Assembly: GCA_900473685.1 (NCBI GenBank)
Contig: UCNE01000023.1
Span: forward strand, 62,001-126,000
Origin: Hyphomicrobiales bacterium
GTDB lineage: Bacteria; Pseudomonadota; Alphaproteobacteria; Rhizobiales; Rhizobiaceae
Direction: 5' to 3'
DNA length: 64,000 nt
The notes below the pieces were generated by a model. It searched no databases, was not told the DNA's origin, and saw only the letters and a list, made by a program, of their open reading frames with translations. The translations under genes were made by a program, and so were the position numbers. Shown here in pieces: positions 43,138-54,473 of the stretch; within the stretch, counting starts at the first letter, position 1, and every line of letters starts with the position of its first letter.

Positions 43138-43515
43138 ATGTTCGCAGTCATCAAGACCGGCGGTAAACAGTACCGCGTGGCAGCCAACGACGTTCTGACG
43201 ATTGAAAAATTGGAAGGCGCCGCAGGCGACAAGATTGAATTCACCGAGATCCTGATGGTCGGCGTCGGCGCCGATGCAACCATCGGTGCTCCGTTTGTCG
43301 AAGGTGCCGTCGTCAGCGCCGAAGTTGTGGAACATGGCCGCGCCAAGAAGGTCATCGCCTTCAAGAAGCGCCGCCGCCAGAACTCGAAGCGTACCCGCGG
43401 TCACCGCCAGCACAACACGACTGTCCGCATCCTGGACATCGCTGCTGCTGCCGGCGCGAAGGCGAAGAAGGCTTCCAAGAAGTCCGACGACGCTGCCGCT
43501 GAAGCCGCAAACTGA
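43138..43515 (+). CDS. rplU: 50S ribosomal protein L21
   Basis: 125-residue L21 with the invariant N-terminus [14 protein letters not shown]. The basic RNA-binding segment [18 protein letters not shown] lies at about 73-92. A C-terminal Ala/Lys-rich extension (residues 100-125) beyond the usual 103-residue length is common in Rhizobiales. AAGGA is just upstream of the ATG. Cotranscribed with rpmA (33-base gap) and ended by a strong terminator. Confidence 0.97.
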   Translation: MFAVIKTGGKQYRVAANDVLTIEKLEGAAGDKIEFTEILMVGVGADATIGAPFVEGAVVSAEVVEHGRAKKVIAFKKRRRQNSKRTRGHRQHNTTVRILDIAAAAGAKAKKASKKSDDAAAEAAN

Positions 43516-43548
43516 GACAACGGATCCAAGGTTTAAAGGAGAACATCC

Positions 43549-43818
43549 ATGGCACATAAAAAAGCTGGCGGTTCCTCGCGCAACGGTCGCGATTCGCAGT
43601 CCAAGCGCCTCGGCGTGAAGAAGTTCGGTGGCGAAGTCGTCATTCCGGGCAACATCATTCTGCGTCAGCGCGGAACCCAGTGGCATCCGGGCGCCAATGT
43701 CGGCCTCGGCAAGGACCACACCATTTTTGCACTTACGGCCGGCAACGTGAACTACCGTACGAAGGCCAATGGCCGCGTGTACGTGTCTGTAATGCCGAAA
43801 GCCGAAGCAGCGGAATAA
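43549..43818 (+). CDS. rpmA: 50S ribosomal protein L27
   Basis: 89-residue L27. It starts [22 protein letters not shown], the universal N-terminal tail reaching the peptidyl-transferase centre. [17 protein letters not shown] and VYVSVMP complete the family pattern. There is no Firmicutes-type cleaved N-terminal extension. AAAGGAG lies seven bases upstream of the ATG. Second and last gene of the rplU-rpmA operon. Confidence 0.98.
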   Translation: MAHKKAGGSSRNGRDSQSKRLGVKKFGGEVVIPGNIILRQRGTQWHPGANVGLGKDHTIFALTAGNVNYRTKANGRVYVSVMPKAEAAE

Positions 43819-43886
43819 GCCGGTAGCGCTCTAAAACAGCCGGCGTCTCATCGACCCGGCTGGCGCTTATCCGTTCAGGCCAAGAC

Positions 43887-43925
43887 CAAAAGGGGAGATG
43901 GGGCGATGCCCGATCTCCCCTTTTT
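43887..43925 (+). terminator. Rho-independent terminator after rpmA
   Basis: Long hairpin with outer arms AAAAGGGGAGAT/ATCTCCCCTTTT and an inner GGGC-gat-GCCC stem, running into a T5 tract. It is 69 bases after the rpmA stop and 20 bases before the next ATG. This rules out the longer upstream start of the following GNAT gene. Confidence 0.92.
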
Positions 43926-43945
43926 CACGTCTTGGAGGACTGAAC

Positions 43946-44602
43946 ATGCAAAGCGAACTGTTGAGGGAGAGCCAATCACGGTCTCCCCGGGAAGATTCCC
44001 TGGAATCTTCTCAGGAACGGCTGCGGCCACAACGGTCAAGGACCGATTGCCCGATATTGTTATCGCCCCGGCTCGTTTTGCGCGCGCCCCACGAAGACGA
44101 TATCGACGCCCTTGCCCATCTTGCCAACAACGCCAATATCGCCACCATGGTTTCGCGCATGCCGCACCCGTATACGGTGGCCGATGCCGCGGATTTCGTA
44201 CGCCGTACGAAGACGGGCACGATTGGCAAGTGCGTCTATGCGATTACCAAAGCGGATAATGGCGCATTTCTGGGGTGCTGCGGTATCGAACCACATCCCG
44301 ATGGCAAGACGGCCGAACTCGGCTACTGGCTGGGCGAACCGCACTGGAACAAGGGCTACGCCACAGAGGCAGCCCAGGCGCTGACCGACATGGCCTTCCG
44401 CACCCGCGACATCGACCAGATCGATGCGCGCTGCCGGGTCATGAACGTCGCTTCGCGGCGGGTCATCCAGAAATGCGGCTTCCAGTTCCAGGGCTCCGGT
44501 ATGGTCGACAGCCTGGCTCTGGGTGGCATGATGTCGGTCGAATGGTACCGGCTCGATCGCAAGACCTGGATGTCGTTGCGTAGCTGGGGAGGTCTGAGAT
44601 GA
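43946..44602 (+). CDS. GNAT-family N-acetyltransferase (first of a pair)
   Basis: 218-residue RimJ/RimL-type acetyltransferase. The first 50 residues are polar and probably disordered. The GNAT fold (about 55-205) includes SPRLVLRAPHEDDI, ELGYWLGEPHWNKGYATEAAQAL (acetyl-CoA loop) and NVASRRVIQKCGFQFQGSG. GGAGGA precedes the ATG at 43946. It overlaps the second GNAT gene by four bases. The substrate may be a protein N-terminus or small amine; none can be assigned. Confidence 0.88.
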   Translation: MQSELLRESQSRSPREDSLESSQERLRPQRSRTDCPILLSPRLVLRAPHEDDIDALAHLANNANIATMVSRMPHPYTVADAADFVRRTKTGTIGKCVYAITKADNGAFLGCCGIEPHPDGKTAELGYWLGEPHWNKGYATEAAQALTDMAFRTRDIDQIDARCRVMNVASRRVIQKCGFQFQGSGMVDSLALGGMMSVEWYRLDRKTWMSLRSWGGLR

Positions 44603-45180
44603 CCGCTCACCTGCGCGAACGGCCAAAGATCGCTGTTCGTCCCGATCCAGGCCCCTGCCCCGTCATCGAAACCGCCCGGCTGATCCTGCGTCCGCACAAG
44701 CTGTCCGACGCCGATGCGGTGGCGGAATCGCTTGCCGACTTTCAGGTCTCGCGCATGCTGGCGCGAGTGCCTGTGCCCTATCACCGGCAGGACGCACGCG
44801 ACTGGCTGGTCCGTCAGGGCTCCGGGCTGATTGCCGGCTGGACGCTGGCGATCACCACCGGCGACGATGTCCATATCGGCTGCATCGGCATCGAGCTCAT
44901 GCACGGCCAATGGCATCTCGGCTACTGGCTGAACCGCTACTACTGGAACCGCGGTTATGCCAGCGAGGCAGCGCATGCGGCGATGGAACGCTTCTTCCGG
45001 CGCATGCCGGCGACCGTCCTGCATTCCGGTGTCTTTGCCGACAATGCCGGGTCGCTGAAGCTGCAGAAGAAGCTCGGCTTCGAGATCACCGGCTGCAGCC
45101 AGGTCTATTCGCTGGCGCGCAACGGCATGGTCAGCCATATCGAGACCAGCATCACAGCGGGTGCGCTGCGCACGCCATAA
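44599..45180 (+). CDS. GNAT-family N-acetyltransferase (second of a pair)
   Basis: 193-residue RimJ/RimL-type acetyltransferase, similar to its upstream neighbour. Motifs are ETARLILRPHKLSDADAV, HLGYWLNRYYWNRGYASEAAHAAM (acetyl-CoA binding) and NAGSLKLQKKLGFEITGCS. Start overlaps the first gene's stop (ATGA). The tandem arrangement suggests an old duplication, with both copies retained near rplU-rpmA. Ends in a shared bidirectional terminator. Confidence 0.9.
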   Translation: MTAHLRERPKIAVRPDPGPCPVIETARLILRPHKLSDADAVAESLADFQVSRMLARVPVPYHRQDARDWLVRQGSGLIAGWTLAITTGDDVHIGCIGIELMHGQWHLGYWLNRYYWNRGYASEAAHAAMERFFRRMPATVLHSGVFADNAGSLKLQKKLGFEITGCSQVYSLARNGMVSHIETSITAGALRTP

Positions 45181-45189
45181 AAACCAACG

Positions 45190-45222
45190 AAGGCCCGCAG
45201 CAACAAAGCCGCGGGCCTTTTC
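45190..45222. terminator. Bidirectional terminator
   Basis: Nine-base arms AAGGCCCGC/GCGGGCCTT with a 12-base loop, followed by TTTTCT on the + strand. It lies 9 bases after the second GNAT stop and just before the end of the convergent phosphatase-family gene at 45230. Confidence 0.88.
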
Positions 45223-45229
45223 TCTGGCA

Positions 45230-47183
<1,954 letters not shown>

Positions 47184-47184
47184 C

Positions 47185-48354
47185 ATGACGCCGCACCGCA
47201 AACCGCTGGAAAAATACCGCCGGATTGTGATCAAGATCGGCTCCGCCCTGCTTGTGGATCGCAAGACGGGCCTGAAGAAGCAGTGGCTGAACGCCATGTG
47301 CGCCGATATTGCAGCACTGAGAGCCAAGGGCATCGAGGTTCTCGTCGTCTCCTCCGGGGCCATTGCGCTCGGCCGCTCGGTGCTCGATCTCGCGCCCGGT
47401 GCGCTGAAGCTTGAGGAAAGCCAGGCAGCCGCAGCTGTCGGCCAGATCGCGCTTGCCCGAGCCTGGTCCGAAAGCCTGTCGGCGGACGAGATCGTTGCCG
47501 GACAAATTCTGTTGACGCTCGGTGATACCGAAGAGCGCCGCCGTTATCTCAACGCCCGCGCCACGATCAGCCAGCTTTTGAAGATGGGCGCCGTGCCGAT
47601 CATCAACGAGAACGACACCGTCGCCACCACTGAAATCCGCTATGGTGACAATGACCGGCTCGCCGCCCGCGTCGCCACCATGACCGGCGCCGATCTGCTG
47701 GTGCTTCTTTCCGATATCGACGGGCTCTACACCGCTCCACCGTATCTTGATCCCGATGCGCGTTTCCTTGAAACGATCGCCGAGATCACGCCCGAGATCG
47801 AGGCAATGGCCGGGGGTGCCGCGTCCGAACTGTCGCGCGGTGGCATGCGCACGAAGATCGATGCCGGCAAGATTGCCACCGGCGCAGGCTGCGCCATGAT
47901 TATTGCATCGGGCAAAGTCGATCATCCGCTTTCGGCGATCGATGAAGGTGCCCGCTCCTCCTGGTTCGCCCCCTCCGGTTCGCCGGTCACTGCGCGCAAA
48001 ACATGGATCGCCGGGCAGTTGCTGCCGGCTGGCAGCCTCTCCATCGACGCTGGTGCCGAAACAGCGCTTCGCTCCGGCAAGAGCCTGCTTCCGGCCGGTG
48101 TTCGCCAGGTGACGGGATCATTCAGCCGCGGCGATACGATTGCCATCCTCAGTGCGGAAGGCCGCGAGATTGCCCGGGGACTGGCCGGTTACGATGCCGA
48201 CGAAGCCCGTCAGATCACCGGAAGGAAATCGGCGGAAATTGCCGTTATCCTCGGTTATGCGGGACGCGCCGCGATGGTGCATCGCGACGACATGGTGATG
48301 ACCGTGTCCGCCAAGCGGGAGACGGATGCAGTGAGGAGCGACGCTCATGCTTGA
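47185..48354 (+). CDS. proB: Glutamate 5-kinase
   Basis: 389-residue enzyme that phosphorylates glutamate as the first step of proline synthesis. The amino-acid-kinase domain (about 1-260) shows [44 protein letters not shown] in parts, and [18 protein letters not shown]-terminal PUA domain (about 285-380) is present. The ATG lies one base after the obgE stop. It overlaps proA by 8 bases, so the two proline enzymes are coupled. Confidence 0.97.
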   Translation: MTPHRKPLEKYRRIVIKIGSALLVDRKTGLKKQWLNAMCADIAALRAKGIEVLVVSSGAIALGRSVLDLAPGALKLEESQAAAAVGQIALARAWSESLSADEIVAGQILLTLGDTEERRRYLNARATISQLLKMGAVPIINENDTVATTEIRYGDNDRLAARVATMTGADLLVLLSDIDGLYTAPPYLDPDARFLETIAEITPEIEAMAGGAASELSRGGMRTKIDAGKIATGAGCAMIIASGKVDHPLSAIDEGARSSWFAPSGSPVTARKTWIAGQLLPAGSLSIDAGAETALRSGKSLLPAGVRQVTGSFSRGDTIAILSAEGREIARGLAGYDADEARQITGRKSAEIAVILGYAGRAAMVHRDDMVMTVSAKRETDAVRSDAHA

Positions 48355-49627
48355 CGATGCGCGGAAGAAGGAAATCCAGGAATTGATGGCGGTGATCGGC
48401 CGCCAGGCCCGCGCCGCCAGTCGACCTCTTGCCACGGCGTCGGCCGAACGCAAACATGCGGCCCTCATCAGCATGGCCAGCAATATCGTCGCCCACAAGG
48501 ACGACATCCTCGCCGCCAATGCACTCGACCTCGAAAACGCCCGTGAAACCGGCGTCGCTGCATCCTTTCTCGATCGGCTGACCTTGTCGGAAACCCGAGT
48601 TCTCGACATGGCCAATGCCAGCCGGGCAATCGCCGAGCTGCCCGATCCCGTTGGTGATGTCATCGCCGAGTGGGATCGCCCCAACGGCCTGCATATCGAA
48701 CGCGTGCGTACGCCGCTTGGCGTCATCGGCGTCATCTATGAAAGCCGGCCGAACGTCACGGCCGATGCCGGTGCGCTCTGCCTGAAGGCAGGCAATACCG
48801 TGATCCTGCGCGGCGGCTCGGACAGCCTGCATTCATCGCAAGCGATCCATGCCTGCATGGTGCAGGGCCTGAAGGATGCCGGACTTCCAGTGCATGCGAT
48901 CCAGATGGTGCCGGTCGCCGACCGTTCGGCCGTCGGCGCCATGCTGACCGGTCTTGGCGGCTCCATCGACGTCATCGTTCCGCGCGGCGGAAAGAGCCTT
49001 GTCGCCCGGGTGCAGAATGAGGCCCGTGTGCCGGTCTTTGCCCATCTGGAAGGCCTTTGCCACGTCTATGTCGATGCTTCCGCCGATCTGGACATGGCGA
49101 AAAAGATCGTCGTCAATGCCAAGATGCGCCGCACCGGTATCTGCGGCTCGGCCGAAACCCTGCTGATCGATCGCAAGGCGAAGGATAAATTCGTCCTGCC
49201 GCTGATCACCGCCCTGCGTGATGCCGGTTGCGAAGTCCGCGCCAGCGAAGACATCCGCGCCATGGTTCCAGGCCTGATTGCCGCCACCGAGGAAGACTGG
49301 GCAACGGAATATCTCGATGCGATCATTTCGGTGACGCTGGTCGACGGCATTGCGGGCGCAATCGATCATATTTCGTCCTGGTCCTCGGCCCATACGGAAG
49401 CCGTCATTGCCGAAGATCCCGCCGTCGTCGAGCGCTTCTTCGCCGAAGTCGATTCCGCCATCCTGCTGCACAACGCCTCGACACAGTTTGCCGATGGCGG
49501 CGAGTTCGGCATGGGCGGTGAGATCGGTATCGCCACTGGCAAGATGCACGCGCGCGGGCCGGTCGGCGTCGAGCAGCTGACCTCGTTCAAATACAGGGTG
49601 CGCGGCACCGGTCAGGTCCGGCCTTAA
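48347..49627 (+). CDS. proA: Gamma-glutamyl phosphate reductase
   Basis: 426-residue NADPH-dependent reductase, second step of proline synthesis, converting glutamyl phosphate to glutamate semialdehyde. Seen motifs are [19 protein letters not shown] in parts, [20 protein letters not shown], the catalytic Cys in [14 protein letters not shown], and [23 protein letters not shown] in parts at the C-terminus. Overlaps proB by 8 bases and is followed by nadD one base after its stop. Confidence 0.97.
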   Translation: MLDDARKKEIQELMAVIGRQARAASRPLATASAERKHAALISMASNIVAHKDDILAANALDLENARETGVAASFLDRLTLSETRVLDMANASRAIAELPDPVGDVIAEWDRPNGLHIERVRTPLGVIGVIYESRPNVTADAGALCLKAGNTVILRGGSDSLHSSQAIHACMVQGLKDAGLPVHAIQMVPVADRSAVGAMLTGLGGSIDVIVPRGGKSLVARVQNEARVPVFAHLEGLCHVYVDASADLDMAKKIVVNAKMRRTGICGSAETLLIDRKAKDKFVLPLITALRDAGCEVRASEDIRAMVPGLIAATEEDWATEYLDAIISVTLVDGIAGAIDHISSWSSAHTEAVIAEDPAVVERFFAEVDSAILLHNASTQFADGGEFGMGGEIGIATGKMHARGPVGVEQLTSFKYRVRGTGQVRP

Positions 49628-49628
49628 G

Positions 49629-50246
49629 GTGCAGCCGGGCGACGTCGATCCGTTCTACCTGAAAATGCCCCATGTCGAAAACGGCATGACCGTCGGACTG
49701 TTTGGTGGCTCGTTCAATCCGCCGCATGACGGCCATGTGCTCGTCGCCGATATCGCCCTGCGCCGGCTTGGTCTGGAACAACTGTGGTGGATGGTGACAC
49801 CCGGCAATCCGCTGAAAAGCCGCAATCATCTCGCTCCGCTTCCCGAACGCATCGCGCTCAGCGAAAAAATCACCCACGATCCGCGCATCAAGGTGACGGC
49901 GTTCGAGCAATCGCTCGGCCAGAGCTACACGGCACGTACGCTTGAAAAAATCCGCGAGCGAAACCGCGGCATTCATTTCGTCTGGATCATGGGTGCCGAC
50001 AATCTGAAGAATTTCCATCTCTGGCAGGACTGGCAGAAGATCGCCTGCACCTTCCCGATCGCCGTCATCGACCGCCCGGGCGATACCTTGTCCTATCTAT
50101 CCTCGAAGATGGCGAAAACCTTTGACTACGCACGTGTTGACGAAGCCCACGCAGCAAGCCTCGCCTGGCGTAAGGCTCCCGCCTGGACCTTCATTCACGG
50201 ACCGCGCTCGCCGCTCAGCTCTACAGCGCTGCGGGCGAAAACATGA
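49629..50246 (+). CDS. nadD: Nicotinate-nucleotide adenylyltransferase
   Basis: 205 residues from the GTG at 49629. It adenylates nicotinate mononucleotide in NAD synthesis. The nucleotidyltransferase signature is LFGGSFNPPHDGH (HxGH variant DGH), with WMVTPGNPLK in the middle and PLSSTALRA (ISSTxIR equivalent) at the C-terminus. ATGs at 49665 or 49686 would give shorter proteins closer to the usual 190 residues. The GTG sits one base after the proA stop, which favours coupling but does not settle the start. Confidence 0.95.
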   Translation: MQPGDVDPFYLKMPHVENGMTVGLFGGSFNPPHDGHVLVADIALRRLGLEQLWWMVTPGNPLKSRNHLAPLPERIALSEKITHDPRIKVTAFEQSLGQSYTARTLEKIRERNRGIHFVWIMGADNLKNFHLWQDWQKIACTFPIAVIDRPGDTLSYLSSKMAKTFDYARVDEAHAASLAWRKAPAWTFIHGPRSPLSSTALRAKT

Positions 50247-50287
50247 GTGCATATAAGCAATGAATAAACGTCATTTATTTCTCATGT
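50241..50287 (+). promoter_or_regulatory. Nested inverted repeat at the nadD 3' end
   Basis: Outer arms ACATGAG/CTCATGT enclose inner arms AATGA/TCATT with a 7-base loop. The structure starts at the nadD stop codon. AT-rich and without a T tract; it may be a weak terminator or a regulatory palindrome ahead of rsfS. Confidence 0.4.
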
Positions 50288-50385
50288 CTTGAAACCTTAG
50301 GGTATTGGTGCCTACATTTAGGGTGCGGCTCGACCGACATTCGAATCGCATCATGCCTGTTCTGTTCACCTGGAAAGGAAAAACC

Positions 50386-50799
50386 CTGACAACAGTACAC
50401 GCGAAGGGAAATATCACCCGCATTTTCCCGCAAAGCCCGGAACGCAGCGATGAAGCCGCTGCCCGTGCTCTTCAGCTGGTTCTCGGTAGCCTCGAGGACT
50501 CAAAGGCAGAAGATATTGTCACCATCAACATTGCCGGCAAATCGGCGCTTGGGGACTACATGGTTGTGGTCTCGGGGCGGTCGAGCAGGCATGTCATGGC
50601 GATCGCCGATCACCTGATCACCGACCTCAAGGATGGTGGCCAGGGCAATGCCCGTGTCGAAGGTCTGGAGACCGGCGATTGGGTGCTGATCGACGGCGGC
50701 GACATCATCGTCCACGTATTCCGTCCGGAAATCCGCGAGTTCTACAACATCGAAAAGATGTGGGCCGCGCCGGACATGGAAGACGGCACTTTGCACTGA
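50386..50799 (+). CDS. rsfS: Ribosome silencing factor RsfS
   Basis: Protein of the Iojap/RsfS family that binds L14 and blocks subunit joining. The domain (about 30-130) contains EDIVTINIAGKSALGDYMVVVSG in parts, LETGDWVLIDGGDIIVHVF in parts, and REFYNIEKMW. The start is unusual. A CTG at 50386 has AAGGAA five bases upstream and yields a 137-residue protein (LTTVHAKGN). The first in-frame ATG, at 50353, lacks a ribosome site and adds 11 residues. I prefer CTG but cannot prove it. Lies between nadD and rlmH, its usual place in Rhizobiales. Confidence 0.88.
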   Translation: MTTVHAKGNITRIFPQSPERSDEAAARALQLVLGSLEDSKAEDIVTINIAGKSALGDYMVVVSGRSSRHVMAIADHLITDLKDGGQGNARVEGLETGDWVLIDGGDIIVHVFRPEIREFYNIEKMWAAPDMEDGTLH

Positions 50800-50999
50800 G
50801 CCTTTGGCGCCCCGGCAGGGTGCTAGAGCAGCGGTGACACATTTGGATCCTGCAATGGCCGTGCAGGACAGGCTATCGATTGCGGCCATTTGCAGAATGG
50901 TGTCTGGTACCAGCGCCCCGCTGGCAGGGAAGAATATGTGTCCCATTGTCTGATAGAACGATGGCGCGTTGCCGGCGCACTAAGAATTAGGAAAATGAC

Positions 51000-51482
51000 A
51001 TGCGGGTTGGTCTTTTTGCTGTCGGGCGCCTCAAGGCTGGCCCGGAAAAGGACCTCGCGGCTCGCTATCTCGATCGTTTTTCCAAGGCCGGCCCCGCTAT
51101 CGGTCTCGAGCTTTCGCGCGTTACCGAAGTTCCCGAAAGCCGCGGATCGAGCGCAGATACGCGCAAACGGGAAGAGGCGGTCCTGCTCGAAAAATCCCTG
51201 CCGGATGCCAGCCTGCTGATCTTGCTCGACGAACGTGGCAAGGCGCTGGATTCCGAAGGCTTCGCATCCCTGATCGGCTCCTTCCGCGACAGCGGCAAGC
51301 GTGACATCATGATTGCCATCGGCGGCGCCGACGGGCTTGATCCCGCCCTTCACGCCAAGGCCGACGCCGTCATTTGCCTTGGCAAAATGACCTGGCCGCA
51401 CCAATTGGTGCGTATCCTCATCGCTGAACAGCTCTATCGCGCCGTTACAATCCTGTCCGGCCATCCGTATCACCGGGTGTGA
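51000..51482 (+). CDS. rlmH: 23S rRNA (pseudouridine1915-N3)-methyltransferase RlmH
   Basis: 160-residue SPOUT methyltransferase that methylates pseudouridine 1915 of 23S rRNA on assembled ribosomes. It begins MRVGLFAVGRLKAGPE. The trefoil-knot cofactor site is LILLDERGKALDSE ... IAIGGADGLDP, and the C-terminus YRAVTILSGHPYHRV is nearly invariant. 200 bases without a gene separate it from rsfS; that stretch holds only weak repeats. Confidence 0.96.
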   Translation: MRVGLFAVGRLKAGPEKDLAARYLDRFSKAGPAIGLELSRVTEVPESRGSSADTRKREEAVLLEKSLPDASLLILLDERGKALDSEGFASLIGSFRDSGKRDIMIAIGGADGLDPALHAKADAVICLGKMTWPHQLVRILIAEQLYRAVTILSGHPYHRV

Positions 51483-51576
51483 ACGATCATCGCCATCCCG
51501 ATGCCGCAATTGCCGGGAATGGCTGTTGGCGAGAACGGCCAAATCAGCGTAGGGTTTTTGCTAAAATAGGCGGTTG

Positions 51577-53031
51577 ATGGCGAACGGCGCAATGACGACG
51601 GGTGCAGCAAGGCAGGGACGGGAATGGCAGCCGGGAAGAGCCGGATGGCTCTGCTTTCGTGCGGGCTTTTTCGCCGCCACTGTTCTTTTTGCCACCGCCG
51701 CCGCAGCCCAGGCTCCCGAAACTCCCGATCAGAGCTCGCAAGCTTCTCCCGAACAGCAGCAAGTCCCTGTCGATCCGGCCGCCGACCTGACACTCAAGCG
51801 CGACAGCACCCGCGGCGAGCTGGAAGCCCTTTCGAAAACCATCACGCTGTCCAACGACCGTGCGGCGGAATTGCAGGCAAGTATTGCCGAGATTGAGAAA
51901 ACCAACGAATCGCTGCGCACAGCGCTGGTCGATTCTGCCAGCAAGCGCAAAGCGCTGGAACAGCAGATTGTCGATGGCGAAGACAAGCTGAATATCTTGC
52001 GCACCAAGGAAGATGCCGTACATGCGTCGCTGCGGGCGCGGCGCGGCGTGCTTGCGGAGGTGCTTGCGGCGCTGCAGCGCATGGGGCGAAATCCCCCGCC
52101 GGCACTACTGGTGACACCGGAAGACGCGCTTGCCTCCGTCCGCAGTGCCATTCTCCTGGGGGCCGTCGTGCCCGGCATCCGCCACGAAACCGAGAATCTT
52201 GCGGCGGACCTCAAGGCCCTTGCCGGCGTTCGCAAGGATATCGTCGCGCAAAGACAGGCGCTCGGTGACGACATGACGGCGCGGCTTGAGGAAGAGCGGC
52301 GCATGAACATGCTGATTGCCGAAAAGGAAAAACTCAAGCAGCGCAGCGCCACCGAACTTGCCTCCGAACGTCACAAGGCCGAGCAGCTTGCCACGCAAGC
52401 GACCAGCCTCGAAGGACTGATCGGCTCGATCGAGAGCGAAATCGCTTCCGTTCGCGATGCAGCGGCCGCCGCCAAGGCCGAAGAAGAAAACCGCCGGTTG
52501 ATGTCGGAAGCACAGCGCAACGAGGCCCGCGAACTGGCAAACAGCACGACGCCCGACAAAAACCGTATTGCGCCTGCATATGCGTTTTCGGACCTGCAGA
52601 AAAAGCTCGCGCTTCCCGTTGCCGGATCGATCCTGCGCAAGTTCGGCGACGCCGACGGCACGGGGCATTCGCTTCAGGGCATCATGCTTGCGACCAATGC
52701 CGGGGCTTTGGTGACGGCGCCTTCGGACGGCTGGATCGTTTTTGCCGGCACGTTTCGCAGCTACGGCCAGATGATCATCCTCAATCCCGGCGACGGCTAT
52801 CATGTCGTTCTATCGGGCCTGGAGGGTGTGACGGTGCAGCAGGGACAGTTCGTCGTTGCCGGCGAACCGCTGGGTACGATGGGTAACAAAAGAGTGGCCA
52901 GTGCCACTGCATTGGCGCTGGAAACCGAACGTCCGACGCTTTACATTGAATTCAGGAAAGACGGAAAACCGGTTGATTCCCGACCATGGTGGACCGCAGC
53001 AGACACCGGAAAGGCACGCAATGATTCGTAG
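51577..53031 (+). CDS. envC: Murein hydrolase activator, EnvC-like
   Basis: About 484 residues. A signal/anchor segment (GFFAATVLFATAAAAQA) is followed by a long coiled coil (about 65-320, Glu/Lys/Ala-rich) and a C-terminal LytM/M23-like domain (about 345-475). The peptidase metal site is degenerate: GHSLQGIML has no matching Asp, and YHVVLSG has one His where HxH is needed. It should therefore activate division amidases rather than cut peptidoglycan, as EnvC does. The start is ATG 51577 (AGG upstream) or TTG 51574. Overlaps ctpA by 11 bases. Confidence 0.9.
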   Translation: MANGAMTTGAARQGREWQPGRAGWLCFRAGFFAATVLFATAAAAQAPETPDQSSQASPEQQQVPVDPAADLTLKRDSTRGELEALSKTITLSNDRAAELQASIAEIEKTNESLRTALVDSASKRKALEQQIVDGEDKLNILRTKEDAVHASLRARRGVLAEVLAALQRMGRNPPPALLVTPEDALASVRSAILLGAVVPGIRHETENLAADLKALAGVRKDIVAQRQALGDDMTARLEEERRMNMLIAEKEKLKQRSATELASERHKAEQLATQATSLEGLIGSIESEIASVRDAAAAAKAEEENRRLMSEAQRNEARELANSTTPDKNRIAPAYAFSDLQKKLALPVAGSILRKFGDADGTGHSLQGIMLATNAGALVTAPSDGWIVFAGTFRSYGQMIILNPGDGYHVVLSGLEGVTVQQGQFVVAGEPLGTMGNKRVASATALALETERPTLYIEFRKDGKPVDSRPWWTAADTGKARNDS

Positions 53032-54343
53032 AACGTCACTTGTTCTGGTCGGGGCACTCATGGGTGCAGCGGCCACGGGCGTTGTATATTCCTCCATCGT
53101 CCCGGCCGTCGCGGCCAATCCGTCGACCTATCGCGAACTATCGATTTTCGGCGACGTTTTCGAGCGCGTGCGTGCGCAATACGTGACACCGCCGCAGGAC
53201 GACAAGCTGATTGAGAATGCCATCAACGGCATGCTCTCCTCGCTCGATCCTCATTCGAGCTACATGAATTCGACCGACGCCGAAGACATGCGCACCCAGA
53301 CCAAGGGTGAATTCGGCGGTCTCGGCATCGAAGTCACCATGGAAGACGATCTCGTCAAGGTGACGAGCCCGATCGACGATACACCGGCCGCCAAGGCTGG
53401 CGTTCTCGCCGGCGACTTCATTTCGAAGATCGACGGCGCCGACGTGCGCGGCCTCAAGCTTGAGGAAGCAGTCGACAAGATGCGCGGTGCGGTCGGCAAG
53501 CCGATCAAGCTGACCATCCTGCGCAAGGGCGCTGACAAGCCGATCGAACTGACGATCATCCGCGACATCATTGCCGTGCGCGCCGTCAAGTTCCGCACGG
53601 AAGACGATGTCGGTTATGTCCGCGTCATCTCCTTCACGGAAAAGACCTATGACGACCTGAAGAATGCCATCGAGAAGATCAAGGCGCAGGTTCCGGCCGA
53701 CAAGCTGAAGGGCTATGTGCTCGATCTGCGCCTCAACCCGGGCGGCCTGCTTGACCAGGCGATCAACGTCTCCGACGCCTTCCTGGAACGTGGCGAAGTG
53801 GTTTCGACCCGCGGCCGCAACCCTGACGAAACGCGCCGCTTCAATGCGACACCGGGCGACCTGACCGATGGCAAGCCGGTGATCGTTCTCGTCAACGGCG
53901 GTTCGGCTTCGGCATCGGAAATCGTTGCCGGCGCCCTGCAGGACCTGAAGCGCGCCACCGTTCTCGGCACGCGTTCGTTCGGCAAGGGCTCGGTGCAGAC
54001 GATCATCCCGCTCGGTGAAGCCGGCGCGCTGCGTCTGACAACGGCGCTGTATTACACGCCATCCGGCAAATCGATCCAGGGCACCGGCATCTCGCCTGAT
54101 ATCAAGGTCGAACAGCCGCTGCCGCCGGAACTGCTCGGCAAGGTCGAAACGACAAGCGAGTCCAGCCTGCGTGGCCATATCAAGGGCCAGAGTGAAAACG
54201 AAGAAGGCTCCGGCTCGGTTGCTTACGTGCCACCGGAAACCAAGGACGACCTGCAGTTGAATTATGCACTTGACCTTCTGCGCGGCAAGAAGACGGACCC
54301 TGCCTTCCCGGCCAATCCGGAAAAGGCCGAGCTGAAGCCGTAA
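53021..54343 (+). CDS. ctpA: S41 carboxyl-terminal processing protease CtpA
   Basis: 440-residue periplasmic protease. An N-terminal signal/anchor (LVLVGALMGAAATGVVYSS) is followed by an S41 N domain, a PDZ domain (about 95-175; GEFGGLGIEVTMEDD, LAGDFISKIDG) and the catalytic core. The serine lies in VNGGSASASEIVAG and the lysine in TRSFGKGSVQ, so the Ser-Lys dyad is intact. Overlap with envC suggests joint control. In the family it trims periplasmic proteins including cell-wall enzymes. Confidence 0.95.
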   Translation: MIRRTSLVLVGALMGAAATGVVYSSIVPAVAANPSTYRELSIFGDVFERVRAQYVTPPQDDKLIENAINGMLSSLDPHSSYMNSTDAEDMRTQTKGEFGGLGIEVTMEDDLVKVTSPIDDTPAAKAGVLAGDFISKIDGADVRGLKLEEAVDKMRGAVGKPIKLTILRKGADKPIELTIIRDIIAVRAVKFRTEDDVGYVRVISFTEKTYDDLKNAIEKIKAQVPADKLKGYVLDLRLNPGGLLDQAINVSDAFLERGEVVSTRGRNPDETRRFNATPGDLTDGKPVIVLVNGGSASASEIVAGALQDLKRATVLGTRSFGKGSVQTIIPLGEAGALRLTTALYYTPSGKSIQGTGISPDIKVEQPLPPELLGKVETTSESSLRGHIKGQSENEEGSGSVAYVPPETKDDLQLNYALDLLRGKKTDPAFPANPEKAELKP

Positions 54344-54344
54344 C

Positions 54345-54402
54345 ATCCGCTGAAAAGCGGATAGCATGATGCTCTTCGCCGCCTGGCTCCGGCCGGGCGG
54401 CG
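54345..54402 (+). terminator. Two hairpins after ctpA
   Basis: First hairpin 54345-54362: ATCCGCT-GAAA-AGCGGAT, a 7-bp stem on a stable GNRA-type tetraloop. Second hairpin 54377-54402: CGCCGCC/GGCGGCG followed by GTTTCG. Neither has a proper T tract, so partial termination or mRNA end-stabilisation between ctpA and the deacetylase gene is the likely effect. Confidence 0.5.
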
Positions 54403-54473
54403 GTTTCGATTCTTAAGGGAACGCCTTGATCCAAGGGTTTCCGCCATCGCAACTCCGATCGATAGAGGCCCTC

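Noticed and set aside
43898-43945. Extended N-terminus of the first GNAT protein
   Set aside because: The extra codons lie in the rpmA terminator hairpin, and a better ribosome site (GGAGGA) serves the ATG at 43946.
50800-50999. Small gene or RNA between rsfS and rlmH
   Set aside because: Only weak, imperfect repeats (a TAGAGCA-like fragment and short GC palindromes) were seen; nothing supports a transcript or protein.
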